Assembly: GCA_018970845.1 (NCBI GenBank)
Contig: JAGWVO010000001.1
Span: forward strand, 1 to 47,514
DNA length: 47,514 nt
Direction of reading: 5' to 3'
Source of the DNA: Planctomycetota bacterium
GTDB taxonomy: Bacteria; Planctomycetota; Planctomycetia; Gemmatales; Gemmataceae
Shown here: positions 18,302-26,711 of the stretch, in pieces
How positions within the stretch are numbered: position 1 is the first letter of the stretch
Layout of the letters: every line of letters begins with the position of its first letter
Notes under the pieces: model-generated
Database searches by the model: none
What the model was told of the DNA's origin: nothing
What the model saw: the letters and a program-made list of their open reading frames with translations, nothing else
Translations under genes and position numbers: made by a program

Positions 18302-19270
18302 TCAGGGTTTCCAGTCCGCCGGAAGGCTGAGCGACCAGACCTCGTTGGAAAGCGGTTGGGCATGGCCGCCGGCCACCCACAGCTTGTCGCGCCACACGAA
18401 TGCCGAATGCTCATGTCGGGCTTTCCAGGCCGTGGGGGTCTCCAGCCGCTTCCATTCCCGGCCATCGGCCGAATGCCAGACATCCCCGAAATTGTTTTTC
18501 GCCTTCGACCACCCGCCCAGCACCCAGATTCGGCCCCTGTAAACCGCGGCGGAGAACCAAAGCCGCGGATCCCAGGGAGCGTTCGCTGTTTCGAGTTTCC
18601 ATTCCTTGCCGTCGATCGATGACCAGACATCGTTTTTCGCCTCATGCGCCGGCACATAGTTGCCGCCGCCCATGACGACGATCTTTCCATTGATGGCGAC
18701 GGCCTGGTGATAGGCCCTGGGCGACCAAGCCGCCTTGGCCGTTTCCAGCTTCCATTCCCTGCCATCGGCGGATGACCAGACATCGTTTTTCAGGCTGGAG
18801 GCGTCGCCGAAATAGTAGTTCTCGGAACCTCCCAGGAGCCACATCCTTCCCTTGTGCTCCACAAGGCCGCCGGCAAGGCGAGCCGACCAGGGAGCCTTGG
18901 CTGTTTCCTGCCTCCATTGGGAACCGTCCTCGGAAGACCAGACCTGGTTGCTGGCGGAATGGCCGGGAAGGCGGCCGTTGTGCCAGCCTCCCATCATCCA
19001 CATGCGATCGCCAAAGGTGATGTTCATCGGCAAGTCGGTGTGGATCACGGGGATGTTCGTTGCCACCCGTTTCCATCGCTTGCCGTCGGTCGTCTCCCAA
19101 GTGTCGCGGGGCGGCGCCTCGAACGACTGGAACCAGCCTCCGACGATCACAAGGCGGTCCCGGTGAACGAACTCGGCCTGCGAGTCGCGTGGTTGCCATT
19201 CCGCCTTGCCCTCAAGCACCCAGTCCGGTGGGGCGAATGGTCCGAGAAGGCACAGGAACAGAAGCGCCAT
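18302..19270 (-). CDS. Kelch-type beta-propeller protein, exported
   Basis: The 322-residue protein has a signal peptide (MALLFLCLLGPFAPP) followed by about six repeats of roughly 50 residues. Each repeat has a double-Gly strand (VIVGGW, MMGGW, LLGGSE, VMGGGN, VLGGW, VAGGH) and a linker like NDVWSSADGREWKLETAKA. The linker is nearly identical between two repeats, pointing to recent internal duplication. Kelch propellers bind proteins or sugars, or serve as oxidase scaffolds; no catalytic residues for a galactose oxidase can be recognised. A good GGGAGG ribosome site precedes the ATG. It is convergent with the PD40 gene, so the two are not cotranscribed. Confidence 0.83.
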   Translation of the reverse strand: MALLFLCLLGPFAPPDWVLEGKAEWQPRDSQAEFVHRDRLVIVGGWFQSFEAPPRDTWETTDGKRWKRVATNIPVIHTDLPMNITFGDRMWMMGGWHNGRLPGHSASNQVWSSEDGSQWRQETAKAPWSARLAGGLVEHKGRMWLLGGSENYYFGDASSLKNDVWSSADGREWKLETAKAAWSPRAYHQAVAINGKIVVMGGGNYVPAHEAKNDVWSSIDGKEWKLETANAPWDPRLWFSAAVYRGRIWVLGGWSKAKNNFGDVWHSADGREWKRLETPTAWKARHEHSAFVWRDKLWVAGGHAQPLSNEVWSLSLPADWKP

Positions 19271-19300
19271 GATGTTTCCTCCCGGTTGCGAGCGACAAGT

Positions 19301-19768
19301 TCAGCCGATGACCCCGGGGCACGCGCCCGGGGGCAATTCCACGATCGGCCCGGGTTCGTCCGGACCGGCATCAAGCCATGCCTCATGATGGATCGAGCCG
19401 ATCCATCGCGCCAACTCCATTGGCAGGATTCCGCCCACCGGTTTCGGCCCGAGGGTGCCAAGATGCGCCGCCGCCCCCGTCAGGTGATGCTCCAGGCCGA
19501 CCCTGTTTCGCTGCCTTGCCTTCACCGCTGCGGCGGCAAGCCGGATCAGGGCACTTGTCAGGACTCGCTCGGCGGAACCGGGGGGCAGGGTCCGCCAGAC
19601 ATCCTCCCAGGCCTCATGGGCCTCCCACGGATATCCGCCTTGGAACAGCCGCCAGCCCTCCCGGTAATCCGGATGGCGTTCCAGCGATTCGGGATCGGTC
19701 GGCGCGCCGCTGGCGATGCGCTTGGGAGGCCGCGCGTTGTGCCCCGGGGTGTGCGCGGGGCCGTTCAA
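19301..19768 (-). CDS. DUF309 domain protein
   Basis: A 155-residue, helical, cytoplasmic protein of the DUF309 family. The signature is GGYPWEAHEAWEDVWRTLP (about 45-63) with the conserved EAHE...W pattern, followed by a helix (RVLTSALIRLAAAAVKAR) and a His-rich region. DUF309 proteins have a two-His/Glu site suspected to bind metal, but no activity is proven. The only plausible start is the TTG at 19768, which overlaps the TGA of the phosphatase gene (TTGA), so translation is likely coupled to it. The N-terminal 30 residues do not resemble the family and may be partly untranslated. Confidence 0.8.
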   Translation of the reverse strand: MNGPAHTPGHNARPPKRIASGAPTDPESLERHPDYREGWRLFQGGYPWEAHEAWEDVWRTLPPGSAERVLTSALIRLAAAAVKARQRNRVGLEHHLTGAAAHLGTLGPKPVGGILPMELARWIGSIHHEAWLDAGPDEPGPIVELPPGACPGVIG

Positions 19769-21084
19769 TGGACACGGACGACCACGAGCGTCTGGTCGTC
19801 CTCGGGCTGCCTGCCGCCCGAGTGCAGCCTGAGCAGCTCGAAAACCTTCGCCACCTGCCTTGCGATGTCGGGTTCGGGAGGCAGGAAGGCCTGGTCGAGG
19901 CGCTTGAGCCCGAAGGGTGATCCCGTTGTTCCGGGGGCGTCCACGATTCCGTCGGTGTAAAGCACGAGCGTGTCGCCAGCCTTGAGCTGGATCGTGGCGG
20001 TTTCGTATTTGGCCTCGGACTCGTCGAGTCCCAGGGCCAGTCCCAGCACCCCGTCAAGCAGGTGGCGCTGCGAGCGAGGCAGGTCGGGCCGCAGCAAACG
20101 GGGGGCGGGGTGGCCCGCCGATGAGTAGGTGAATGAAAGTGTCGCGGGATCGTACACCCCGGCGAAGGCTGTGACGAAGAAGTCCAGCGGCTTGATTCCG
20201 GCGGCGCAGAAGTGGGTGTTGGCCTTGGCCAGCCATGCGTCGGGCTGTTCCAAGCCGCCGGCATGGGCCAGCGTTCGAACCACGGCCATCAGCGCCGCCG
20301 CGGAACCGCCGGAGCCCGAGACATCGGCGATGATGAATGCCCAGCGTCCGTCGGGCAGGGGGATGAAGTCGTGGTAGTCGCCCCCGGCCCGGCGCGCCGC
20401 CTGCAGCTTGCCGCGAACCTGAAGGCCCGGAATCGAGGGAACGGCATGGGGCAGCAGGGCGCGTTGGACCGCCGCGATGCGCTTGAGTTCGAAATCAAGC
20501 TCGGTGAGTTGCTCCTCGAGCTTGCGGGCCAGCACCAGGTTGCCGCTGGCCCTCCCGTAGAGGCAGGCGGTGAGCACGAGGTCGGGCAACTGGCCCGCGT
20601 TGAACATGCCCGGCTTGCGGCCGAGAAGGACAAGCAGGTTGAGGGCCCTGCCCTGGTCATACATGGGAATGGCCACCATCGATCGGTATCCGGCCAGGTG
20701 CTCCCGCGCCGGATCATCCTCCGCCACCTCCGGGTCGTCGATCACGCGGGCCTCATCGCCGTACAGCAGGTCGCCGAGAATCCCCCCGGTTAGCACGGGC
20801 AGCCTGTCCCGGTCGATCCACGGGTTGAAATCCTCGCTCCACAGGGTGCTCCGGGTCACCCTGTAATGGGGGGATGGAAGGTCGCGGCGCGAGGCGGCGA
20901 CGAGTCCGTCGCACGGGAAAAGCTCGCGCAGGTGGCGCAGGTACAACTGCGCCATGGTTTGGGGGTCTTCGGCGCGGCTCAGGTCGCGCATGGTGGTGGC
21001 GACCGCGGCGATCCGCCGCTGGATGTCAGGCTGCCCGTCGCCGCCCGGGTGACGCTCGGCGATGTCGGGAGTTCGCTTTTCCAT
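19765..21084 (-). CDS. GAF-PP2C (SpoIIE/RsbU-type) phosphatase
   Basis: This is a serine/threonine phosphatase of the partner-switching or signalling type. From the ATG at 21084 it has 439 residues; a GTG three codons upstream is an alternative. A GAF-like sensor covers about residues 40-180. The linker AAVQRALLPHAVPSIPGLQV is typical of RsbU-like proteins. The PP2C domain shows metal-binding Asp in GGDYHDFIPLPDG (Asp236) and IIADVSGSGG (Asp254), then VLYTDGIVDA and a final DDQTLVVV. No anti-sigma kinase or STAS protein lies nearby, so the target is unknown. The gene overlaps the DUF309 gene by four bases, an association worth noting. Confidence 0.9.
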   Translation of the reverse strand: MEKRTPDIAERHPGGDGQPDIQRRIAAVATTMRDLSRAEDPQTMAQLYLRHLRELFPCDGLVAASRRDLPSPHYRVTRSTLWSEDFNPWIDRDRLPVLTGGILGDLLYGDEARVIDDPEVAEDDPAREHLAGYRSMVAIPMYDQGRALNLLVLLGRKPGMFNAGQLPDLVLTACLYGRASGNLVLARKLEEQLTELDFELKRIAAVQRALLPHAVPSIPGLQVRGKLQAARRAGGDYHDFIPLPDGRWAFIIADVSGSGGSAAALMAVVRTLAHAGGLEQPDAWLAKANTHFCAAGIKPLDFFVTAFAGVYDPATLSFTYSSAGHPAPRLLRPDLPRSQRHLLDGVLGLALGLDESEAKYETATIQLKAGDTLVLYTDGIVDAPGTTGSPFGLKRLDQAFLPPEPDIARQVAKVFELLRLHSGGRQPEDDQTLVVVRVH

Positions 21085-21164
21085 CGTCCCCACCCGATGA
21101 GAAGCCGGGGCACGCGCCCCGCGAGGGTGAGTTTAGGAATCGGGAAGCCGGGTGGCGAAGATTC

Positions 21165-21470
21165 TCAGTGGCGGGAACCGGATCCTTGCATCCCGAGCGG
21201 GTCGCGGCGCCAGCGCCGGCAGCAGGAGGGGCAAAGGATGAAGGCGGCATGGTGCCCTTCAGGCTCCACGGGCGCCGGCTGGAAGTCGGGAAGCGATTCG
21301 AGGATGGAGGCGACCGCGTGGAGGTTGTCCTCCTCGAGGTCATCGTCGGTGATCAGCCGCGCGGACGGGGCGAGCCTGACTCCCACCCTCATCTCGTAGC
21401 GCAGCGCGCCTCGGTCGAGGTGGCAGCCGCAGCGGTCGCAAGCGCAGGCGGCCCTGGAAGCTGACGACAT
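21165..21470 (-). CDS. Small zinc-ribbon-like protein
   Basis: A 101-residue protein, with start at 21470 supported by a GGAG ribosome site. It carries two Cys pairs, CDRC near residue 11 and CPSC near residue 86, with Asp/Glu-rich sequence between (DDDLEEDNLHAVASILE). The four Cys could bind one zinc. I do not recognise a named family. It is read in the same direction as the phosphatase gene 80 bases downstream and could share a transcript with it; it is divergent from the prenyltransferase gene. The function is unknown. Confidence 0.62.
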   Translation of the reverse strand: MSSASRAACACDRCGCHLDRGALRYEMRVGVRLAPSARLITDDDLEEDNLHAVASILESLPDFQPAPVEPEGHHAAFILCPSCCRRWRRDPLGMQGSGSRH

Positions 21471-21617
21471 GACCGGGCTCCAAGAACCATGGGATGCACC
21501 TATTCCAGTGGAGCGAACCGGTGGGGTGCGTGTCAAGCGCCAGCATGCGAATCCGGGAAGGAATCGCCGGGCGCCCGGCCTAGACTGATGGGGTGGGAAT
21601 CGCCCGGAAGGACACGG

Positions 21618-22529
21618 ATGAAAAACTCTATAGCGGATACGGCGAATAGGTTTCTTGGGCTTGTCCGCTTCAGCCACACCCTTTTCGCGCTACCCTTCGC
21701 GCTCTCCTCGGCGGCTCTCGTGTGGGCCAGGCACGGCTTCTCATGGATCCAGTTGGCGGGAATCGTCGCCTGCCTCGCCCTGGCCCGCGCCGCGGCGATG
21801 GCGTTCAATCGCCTCGCCGACAGCTCCTTCGACGCGGCGAACCCCCGAACCGCCGGCAGGCACATTCCCGCGGGATTGCTTTCCGTGGCCTCGGTGCGCG
21901 CCTTTCTCGCCTTCACCTCGCTCGGCTTCGTCGCCTGCACCGCCGTCTTCCTGCTTGAGGGCAACGCGGCCCCGCTCGAATTGAGCCTGCCCACGCTGGC
22001 CTGGATCTGCGGGTACAGCTACGCCAAGCGGTTCACATCCTTGTCCCATTTCTGGCTCGGCGCGGCGCTGATGCTCGCGCCCGCGGCGGCTTGGGTGGTC
22101 GCGCTGGGATGGGGCGTCCTATCCGAACCATGGGTGCCGCTCCTGATGGGGCTGGGCGTTTTCTTCTGGGTCTCCGGTTTCGACATCATCTACTCGACTC
22201 AGGACGCCGAATTCGACCGTGGAGCCGGCCTTCACAGCATGCCGGCCCTCCTCGGGGTGCGGGGGGCGCTTTGGCTCGCGAGGGCCTGCCATGCCGCCAC
22301 CATCCTCTGCCTGGCCCCCCTGCCCCTGGTGGCGCCCGACCTGCTTGGCGGCATCTACTGGTCTGGAATCGCCTTGGTGGCCATCCTTCTTGTCGTGGAG
22401 CATGCCCTTGTGCGTCATGACGACCTTTCCCGGGTGAATCTCGCGTTTTTCCAAGTCAATGCCGTGATCAGCGTCGGATTGTTGGTTATCGTGTTGCTCG
22501 ACCTTGGCTGGCGCTTCCTGCCGGCCTGA
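21618..22529 (+). CDS. UbiA-family polyprenyltransferase (MqnP/UbiA-like)
   Basis: An integral membrane prenyltransferase that attaches an isoprenoid tail to an aromatic acid. The ATG at 21618 with GGAAGG upstream gives 303 residues and about eight to nine helices. The two prenyl-diphosphate/Mg motifs are present: NRLADSSFD (64-72, followed by NPRTAGRHIPAG) and YSTQDAEFDR (192-201, followed by GLHSMP). These versions resemble the putative 4-hydroxybenzoate or MqnP-type enzymes associated with the futalosine menaquinone pathway in many bacteria. No other quinone gene is in the window, so the exact substrate is inferred. It is followed nine bases later by the ceramidase-like gene. Confidence 0.88.
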   Translation: MKNSIADTANRFLGLVRFSHTLFALPFALSSAALVWARHGFSWIQLAGIVACLALARAAAMAFNRLADSSFDAANPRTAGRHIPAGLLSVASVRAFLAFTSLGFVACTAVFLLEGNAAPLELSLPTLAWICGYSYAKRFTSLSHFWLGAALMLAPAAAWVVALGWGVLSEPWVPLLMGLGVFFWVSGFDIIYSTQDAEFDRGAGLHSMPALLGVRGALWLARACHAATILCLAPLPLVAPDLLGGIYWSGIALVAILLVVEHALVRHDDLSRVNLAFFQVNAVISVGLLVIVLLDLGWRFLPA

Positions 22530-22538
22530 CCCGCGGGG

Positions 22539-23891
22539 ATGGCGTTCATGTGGTGCGCGATCGCGTTCTTGGCAATCACGGCATGGGAGGCCGGGGCTTC
22601 CCGCCGCGACATCACTCCCAGGCAAGCCATGTGGATGGCGGGCTATGCCGGCAGGACGGCACCCGCCTCGGGCACCGAAAGCCCCTTGTGCGCGCGCGCG
22701 GTGGCCCTGAGGTGCGCCGACTCGCCGCGGGTGCGGGCCGTCACGGTCTCGCTCGACCTCGTGGGCATCGACGCCGAACTGGCCGCCCGGGTGAAAAAGG
22801 CCTTGGCGGACAGGCATGGGCTCGCCGAGGCCGAAGTGGCGCTGGCCTGTTCCCACACTCACTGCGGGCCCGTGGTCGGGTCCACCCTGAGAAGCATGTA
22901 CCCGCTTGATGACGGCATGCGCGAGCGCAGCAGGGCCTACGCGGATTTCCTTGTCGGAGAGATTGACATGGCGGTGGGCGAAGCCCTCTCGCGGCTCAAG
23001 CCCTGCGCGCTTTCGTGGCATGAGGGCAACTGCGGGTTTGCCGTCAATCGCCGGGCCAACAAGGAGGCGGAGGTGGTGGGGATCCGGCAGGCGGGCAAGC
23101 CGCTCGCCGGGCCGGTCGACCATCGCGTGCCGGCAATCGCGGCCCGCACACCCGAAGGACGCCTGATCGCGGTTCTGTTTGGTTACGCCTGCCATGCGAC
23201 AACGCTGTCGTTCGACAAGTGGTGCGCCGACTATCCCGGCTTCGCTTCCGAGGCGCTCGAGAAGTCGAATCCCGGAGCGGTGTGCGCCTTCATCGCCGGA
23301 TGCGGCGCCGATCAAAATCCCCTGCCGCGGCGCACCGTGGCGCTCGCCAAGGCCTATGGTGACCAGTTGGCCGAATCTGTCTCCGCGGCCCTCTCACGCC
23401 CCGGGAAAGCGCTCGGCGCCCAGCTTTCGGTGGCCTTGGTGCGAGCTCCGCTGCCGCTGGAACCGGCACCTTCCAAGGACGAACTCGAAAAGCAGGCCTC
23501 AGGAAAAGAAAAATACATCGCCTCCCGGGCGCGAAACCTGCTTGCCGACCTGGCGGCCGGGAAGGCCCTGCCGGTTGATTACGCCTTTCCGGTTCAGGCA
23601 TGGAAGCTGGGGGATCACACGCTTGTGTTTTTGGGTGGCGAGGTGGTGGTTGATTATTCCTTGCGAATGGGCCGGGAAATCACCAGCCCGGCATGGGTCG
23701 CCGCCTATTCGAATGATGTGATGGCCTATATTCCCTCCCGGCGTGTTTTGAAGGAGGGAGGTTATGAAGGCGCCAGTTCCATGATCTATTACGGCCTTCC
23801 GGCTTCATGGCGCGAGGGCGTCGAGGAAACGCTCGTTGATGCGGTTCGCGAGGCCGCAAGGCGCGTTGGCGCAACGGTTTCCAGCCGTTGA
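22539..23891 (+). CDS. Neutral/alkaline ceramidase-like exported protein (copy 1)
   Basis: A 450-residue protein of the neutral/alkaline non-lysosomal ceramidase N-terminal family. It has an N-terminal signal (FMWCAIAFLAITAWEAGA) and family motifs CSHTHCGP (His106, His108), YACHATTLS and GADQNPLPRR, which carry the expected zinc His and the DQNP stretch. A VMAYIPSRRVLKEGGYEG block lies near the C-terminus. True ceramidases are longer and carry a C-terminal Ig domain that this one lacks, so the substrate may differ. It closely resembles the copy at 44212-45591. It lies nine bases behind the prenyltransferase. A weak hairpin at the gene end may slow transcription before recA. Confidence 0.85.
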   Translation: MAFMWCAIAFLAITAWEAGASRRDITPRQAMWMAGYAGRTAPASGTESPLCARAVALRCADSPRVRAVTVSLDLVGIDAELAARVKKALADRHGLAEAEVALACSHTHCGPVVGSTLRSMYPLDDGMRERSRAYADFLVGEIDMAVGEALSRLKPCALSWHEGNCGFAVNRRANKEAEVVGIRQAGKPLAGPVDHRVPAIAARTPEGRLIAVLFGYACHATTLSFDKWCADYPGFASEALEKSNPGAVCAFIAGCGADQNPLPRRTVALAKAYGDQLAESVSAALSRPGKALGAQLSVALVRAPLPLEPAPSKDELEKQASGKEKYIASRARNLLADLAAGKALPVDYAFPVQAWKLGDHTLVFLGGEVVVDYSLRMGREITSPAWVAAYSNDVMAYIPSRRVLKEGGYEGASSMIYYGLPASWREGVEETLVDAVREAARRVGATVSSR

Positions 23892-23901
23892 TGGATTTTG
23901 A
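23872..23901 (+). terminator. Weak hairpin at the end of ceramidase-like copy 1
   Basis: CAACGG (23872-23877) and CCGTTG (23885-23890) can pair around a seven-base loop, followed by ATGGATTTTG. The stem is short and overlaps the stop codon. It may be a weak terminator before recA. Confidence 0.25.
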
Positions 23902-23942
23902 CGCAAGAAAAAACGCACCTTGTTGCAGGAACCCATGGAAAG

Positions 23943-23970
23943 GTACACAAACATGTGTACACTTGTGCAT
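23943..23970. promoter_or_regulatory. Palindromic operator upstream of recA, SOS-box-like
   Basis: GTACACAAACATGTGTAC at 23943-23960 is a palindrome with seven-base arms (GTACACA/TGTGTAC) and a four-base centre. GTACAC recurs 14 bases later at 23957, forming a partial direct repeat. The site ends 48 bases before the recA start, where LexA boxes usually lie. The bases do not match the E. coli or Bacillus consensus. Dyad symmetry and location are seen; LexA binding is inferred. Confidence 0.5.
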
Positions 23971-23981
23971 GGGAGCATGGT

Positions 23982-23994
23982 GGGGCTTCGCCCC
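23982..23994 (+). repeat. Small GGGGC-TTC-GCCCC hairpin before the recA ribosome site
   Basis: GGGGC (23982-23986) pairs with GCCCC (23990-23994) around TTC, directly followed by the GGAGGG ribosome site of recA. It resembles the hairpins at 47218-47272 (GGGGC-GTCA-GCCCC), so it may belong to a scattered palindromic repeat class, or it may modulate recA translation. Confidence 0.4.
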
Positions 23995-24007
23995 GGAGGG
24001 ATGAATC

Positions 24008-25087
24008 ATGGCGGACGATCGTGAACTCAAGAACGCCCTGTCGCAAATCGAGAAGCAGTTTGGCAAGGGCGCGATCATGTCGCTCGGCAAGGGCGACACC
24101 CACCTCGATATTCAGGGGATTTCAACCGGCGCCCTGAGCCTCGACCTGGCCCTGGGGGGCAAGGGCATTCCGCGCGGGCGGATCATCGAGATCTTCGGGC
24201 CCGAGTCCTCGGGCAAGACCACCGTGGCCCTTCATTCGGTGGCCTGCGCCCAGAAACAGGGCGGCGTGGCCGCCTTCATCGACGCCGAGCACGCCCTCGA
24301 CCCGAGTTGGGCGCGCAGGCTTGGCGTGAACCTCGACCACCTCCTGGTAAGCCAGCCTTCCTGCGCCGAGGAAGCCCTGAAGATCGCCGAGATGCTCATC
24401 AAGTCGAACGCCGTCGACCTGATCATCATCGACTCGGTGGCCGCCCTGGTGCCGCGCTCCGAGGTGGAGGGGGAGATCGGCGACGCGCATGTCGGAGCCC
24501 AGGCGCGCCTCATGAGCCAGGCCCTTCGAATCCTCAACCCCACCATCAGCAAGACCAAGACCTGCATGGTGTTCATCAACCAGATCCGCCAGAAAATCGG
24601 CGTGATGTTTGGCAACCCCGAAACCACCTCGGGCGGCCTCGCCTTGAAGTTCTTCAGCTCCGTCCGCTTGGACATCCGCAAGATCTCCTCCATCAAGGAG
24701 GCGGAGGAGACGGTCGGTTCCCGCGTGAGGGTCAAGGTGGTCAAGAACAAGATCGCTCCACCCTTCCGCACCGCGGAGTTCGACCTGATGCACGACCATG
24801 GCATCAGCCGGGAAGGCGACTTGCTCGACCTTGGAATCGAGGATCGAATCATTGAGAAATCGGGCGCCTGGATCAACTATGGCGACATGCGCCTCGGCCA
24901 AGGACGCGAGAACTCCAAGCAATACCTCCGCGACAACCCGGCGCTGGTCGAGGAGATCACCCGCAAGGTCTTGGCCAAGCGGATTCCCGCGTTGGCCGAG
25001 GCCGCCCCGGTGGAGGCGCCCCCCGAACCGGCACCGGTGGCGCCCGTCACCACAGGTCGAGGCCGCAGGGCAGCGCAAGAATCGTAA
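24008..25087 (+). CDS. recA: Recombinase RecA
   Basis: RecA forms ATP-dependent filaments on single-stranded DNA for homologous recombination and activates LexA-type self-cleavage. The 359-residue protein is full length. It shows the N-terminal oligomerisation helix (LKNALSQIEKQFGKGAIMSLG), Walker A GPESSGKT at 64-71, FIDAEHALDP, Walker B LIIIDSVAALVP, the L2 region GNPETTSGGLALKFFSSVRLD, and a Pro/Ala/Glu-rich acidic tail. A GGAGGG ribosome site lies seven bases before the ATG. The unusual operator palindrome upstream suggests damage-inducible control. No recX or lexA gene is nearby. This is one of the firmest calls in the window. Confidence 0.99.
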   Translation: MADDRELKNALSQIEKQFGKGAIMSLGKGDTHLDIQGISTGALSLDLALGGKGIPRGRIIEIFGPESSGKTTVALHSVACAQKQGGVAAFIDAEHALDPSWARRLGVNLDHLLVSQPSCAEEALKIAEMLIKSNAVDLIIIDSVAALVPRSEVEGEIGDAHVGAQARLMSQALRILNPTISKTKTCMVFINQIRQKIGVMFGNPETTSGGLALKFFSSVRLDIRKISSIKEAEETVGSRVRVKVVKNKIAPPFRTAEFDLMHDHGISREGDLLDLGIEDRIIEKSGAWINYGDMRLGQGRENSKQYLRDNPALVEEITRKVLAKRIPALAEAAPVEAPPEPAPVAPVTTGRGRRAAQES

Positions 25088-25229
25088 CCCAGGCCTCCCA
25101 GGCTTGCCAAATTTCCCAAATATCCGAAGTGGGCACTGCTCTTGTGCGGTTGCCCCACTCTGGTATCCTCACGGCGCCCAAGGATGGGCGTTGTGACCGC
25201 AAGACGGGATTTGGCCGCACGGAGGCGCC

Positions 25230-26000
25230 ATGCACAATACCGTTTCCCTTTCCAGATTCCTGATATCGCGTGGCAAGCGTCTCGCGGCGCACGGCATGTT
25301 CCGCGCCGCCTCGGCGGATCTCGCCGTGGCATCCGCTTCGGGCGTGGGTTCAGCGGAGGCCAGCGGTCTCCAGGCTGAAATGAGCCTCCGGATGGGAAGG
25401 TTCAAGGCCGCCCGCAGGCAGGCTGCCGCCGCGCTTGCCGCCGCTCCCACATGCCCCCATTACCAGTACCTGTGCGGACTTGCCTGGGAACGCGGTCCGG
25501 GCGCCGACCCGAACAAGGCCTCCAATCATTATCTTGAATGTCTGGAGTTGGACCCCGGCCACCTGCGCGCGCGTTGCCGGCTTGGCCTCGCGCGTGTCGC
25601 CTCGGGATTGGTCAACGAGGGGCTTGCCATCCTCGCCGGCGCGTGGAAATCGGCCCCGCAGGCCTTCGACGCCTTCCTGGCGCTCTACCGCGGCTTGAAA
25701 AAGGCCGGGCGCATTGGCGAGGTCCGCGCGCTGGTGCGGTCGGCCCGGTTCCAGCTTCGTGGCGACATCCGCTTTTCTGCCTTCCTCGACCGTATCCGGT
25801 ACCGCGCCGCGGCGCGCAGGCAGCGCGCGGGCAATCCCGCCGAACCGGTCCTCCTGCCGTTCCTCCGCCTGGCTGATCCGGTCGCGCCCCATCCCGGGGA
25901 ACGACTCCGCGCCACCACTCTCAGGATCGACGCCGCAGGTACCGTGCAGGAACCCCATGCGTTCCGTCTCCGCAGGCGCCAACGCGGGCGAAACGCCTGA
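25230..26000 (+). CDS. TPR-like protein of unknown function
   Basis: A 256-residue, Arg/Ala-rich helical protein without a signal peptide. Residues 1-170 look like successive helix pairs of the tetratricopeptide type, for example FKAARRQAAAALAAAPTCPHYQYLCG and NHYLECLELDPGHLRARCRLGLARVASG, each with the small-Gly/Ala and LDP spacing of TPR repeats. The last 80 residues are not repeat-like and end in a basic tail (RLRRRQRGRNA). A GGAGG ribosome site lies unusually close (four bases) to the ATG. It precedes the DUF4166 gene by nine bases, so the two are probably cotranscribed. No specific function can be given. Confidence 0.7.
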   Translation: MHNTVSLSRFLISRGKRLAAHGMFRAASADLAVASASGVGSAEASGLQAEMSLRMGRFKAARRQAAAALAAAPTCPHYQYLCGLAWERGPGADPNKASNHYLECLELDPGHLRARCRLGLARVASGLVNEGLAILAGAWKSAPQAFDAFLALYRGLKKAGRIGEVRALVRSARFQLRGDIRFSAFLDRIRYRAAARRQRAGNPAEPVLLPFLRLADPVAPHPGERLRATTLRIDAAGTVQEPHAFRLRRRQRGRNA

Positions 26001-26009
26001 TTCATTCCG

Positions 26010-26576
26010 ATGCCATCCGTTTACCGGAGCATCCTTGGCGGGGAACTCGATCGGCTGCCAGATTCGCTCAGGCGGTTCCACGACATCGAGGCGCCATGGA
26101 CAGGGGTGTCGATGGCGCGCGTCGAGCGCGGCGCCACTTGGCTTCATCGTTTTGTCGCCGTCGTGGGCGGCCTGCCGCCGGCGCGTGAACAATGCCCCCT
26201 CAGGCTCGACATTGTTCCCTGTGTTCGCCGGGGAAGATCGGGGGAATCGTGGCGGCGTGATTTCGGCGGCTTCGTCCTTGAGTCATTCCAATGGGCCCAA
26301 AACGGCCTCCTGATGGAGTCGTTTGGCTGGCTTTCGATGGCTTTTCACCTTCGCGTCGAACCTCCCAGGCTCATCCTTGAGGTGGCGGGGGTCAGGTGCG
26401 CCGGTATCCCCTTGCCGCGCCTTCTGGCTCCCGGTGGAACCGGGGTTGAGGAAGGCGATGAAAAAGGGGTTTCGTTCGTCGCCACCGCCACCGCCCCGCT
26501 TTTGGGAATGGTGGCCAGGTACAGTGGATGCCTCACCGAGGCCTCCCAAACTTTGCCTCGGCAGGGTGGCTCCTGA
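26010..26576 (+). CDS. DUF4166 domain protein
   Basis: A 188-residue soluble protein resembling the DUF4166 family. Recognisable landmarks are YRSILGGELDRLPDSLRRFHD at the N-terminus, ARVERGATWLHRFVAVVGGLPPA, GESWRRDFGGFVLES and the C-terminal block GIPLPRLLAP. No catalytic residues are known for the family; in other bacteria the domain may stand alone or be fused to NAD-binding or membrane proteins. It starts nine bases after the TPR-like gene, forming a two-gene unit. It ends 23 bases before tRNA-Leu. The family call is moderately firm. Confidence 0.72.
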   Translation: MPSVYRSILGGELDRLPDSLRRFHDIEAPWTGVSMARVERGATWLHRFVAVVGGLPPAREQCPLRLDIVPCVRRGRSGESWRRDFGGFVLESFQWAQNGLLMESFGWLSMAFHLRVEPPRLILEVAGVRCAGIPLPRLLAPGGTGVEEGDEKGVSFVATATAPLLGMVARYSGCLTEASQTLPRQGGS

Positions 26577-26599
26577 TAGATTATTGATGGCTGCCACGC

Positions 26600-26684
26600 G
26601 CTGGAGTGGCGGAATGGCATACGCAACAGACTTAAAATCTGTGGGAGCGCAAGCTCCGTGTGGGTTCGAGTCCCATCTCCAGCA
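26600..26684 (+). tRNA. tRNA-Leu (anticodon UAA)
   Basis: The 85-base sequence folds as a type II tRNA. The acceptor stem pairs GCTGGAG (26600-26606) with CTCCAGC (26677-26683), and the discriminator A is at 26684. The D arm is GCG...CGC. The anticodon arm is ACAGA-CTTAAAA-TCTGT with TAA at 26633-26635. A long variable arm (GGGAGC GCAA GCTCC) and a T arm with TTCGAGT complete it. The long variable arm and the UAA anticodon identify leucine. The CCA end is not encoded. It reads UUA and UUG codons, rare in this GC-rich genome. Confidence 0.97.
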
Positions 26685-26711
26685 TTCCTCCTCGCCGTGA
26701 AGGATCGTTCC

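Noticed and set aside
25121..25165. GTGGGC...GCCCCAC inverted repeat after recA
   Set aside because: Only about five to six bases pair with a long loop and there is no T-run; not a convincing terminator.
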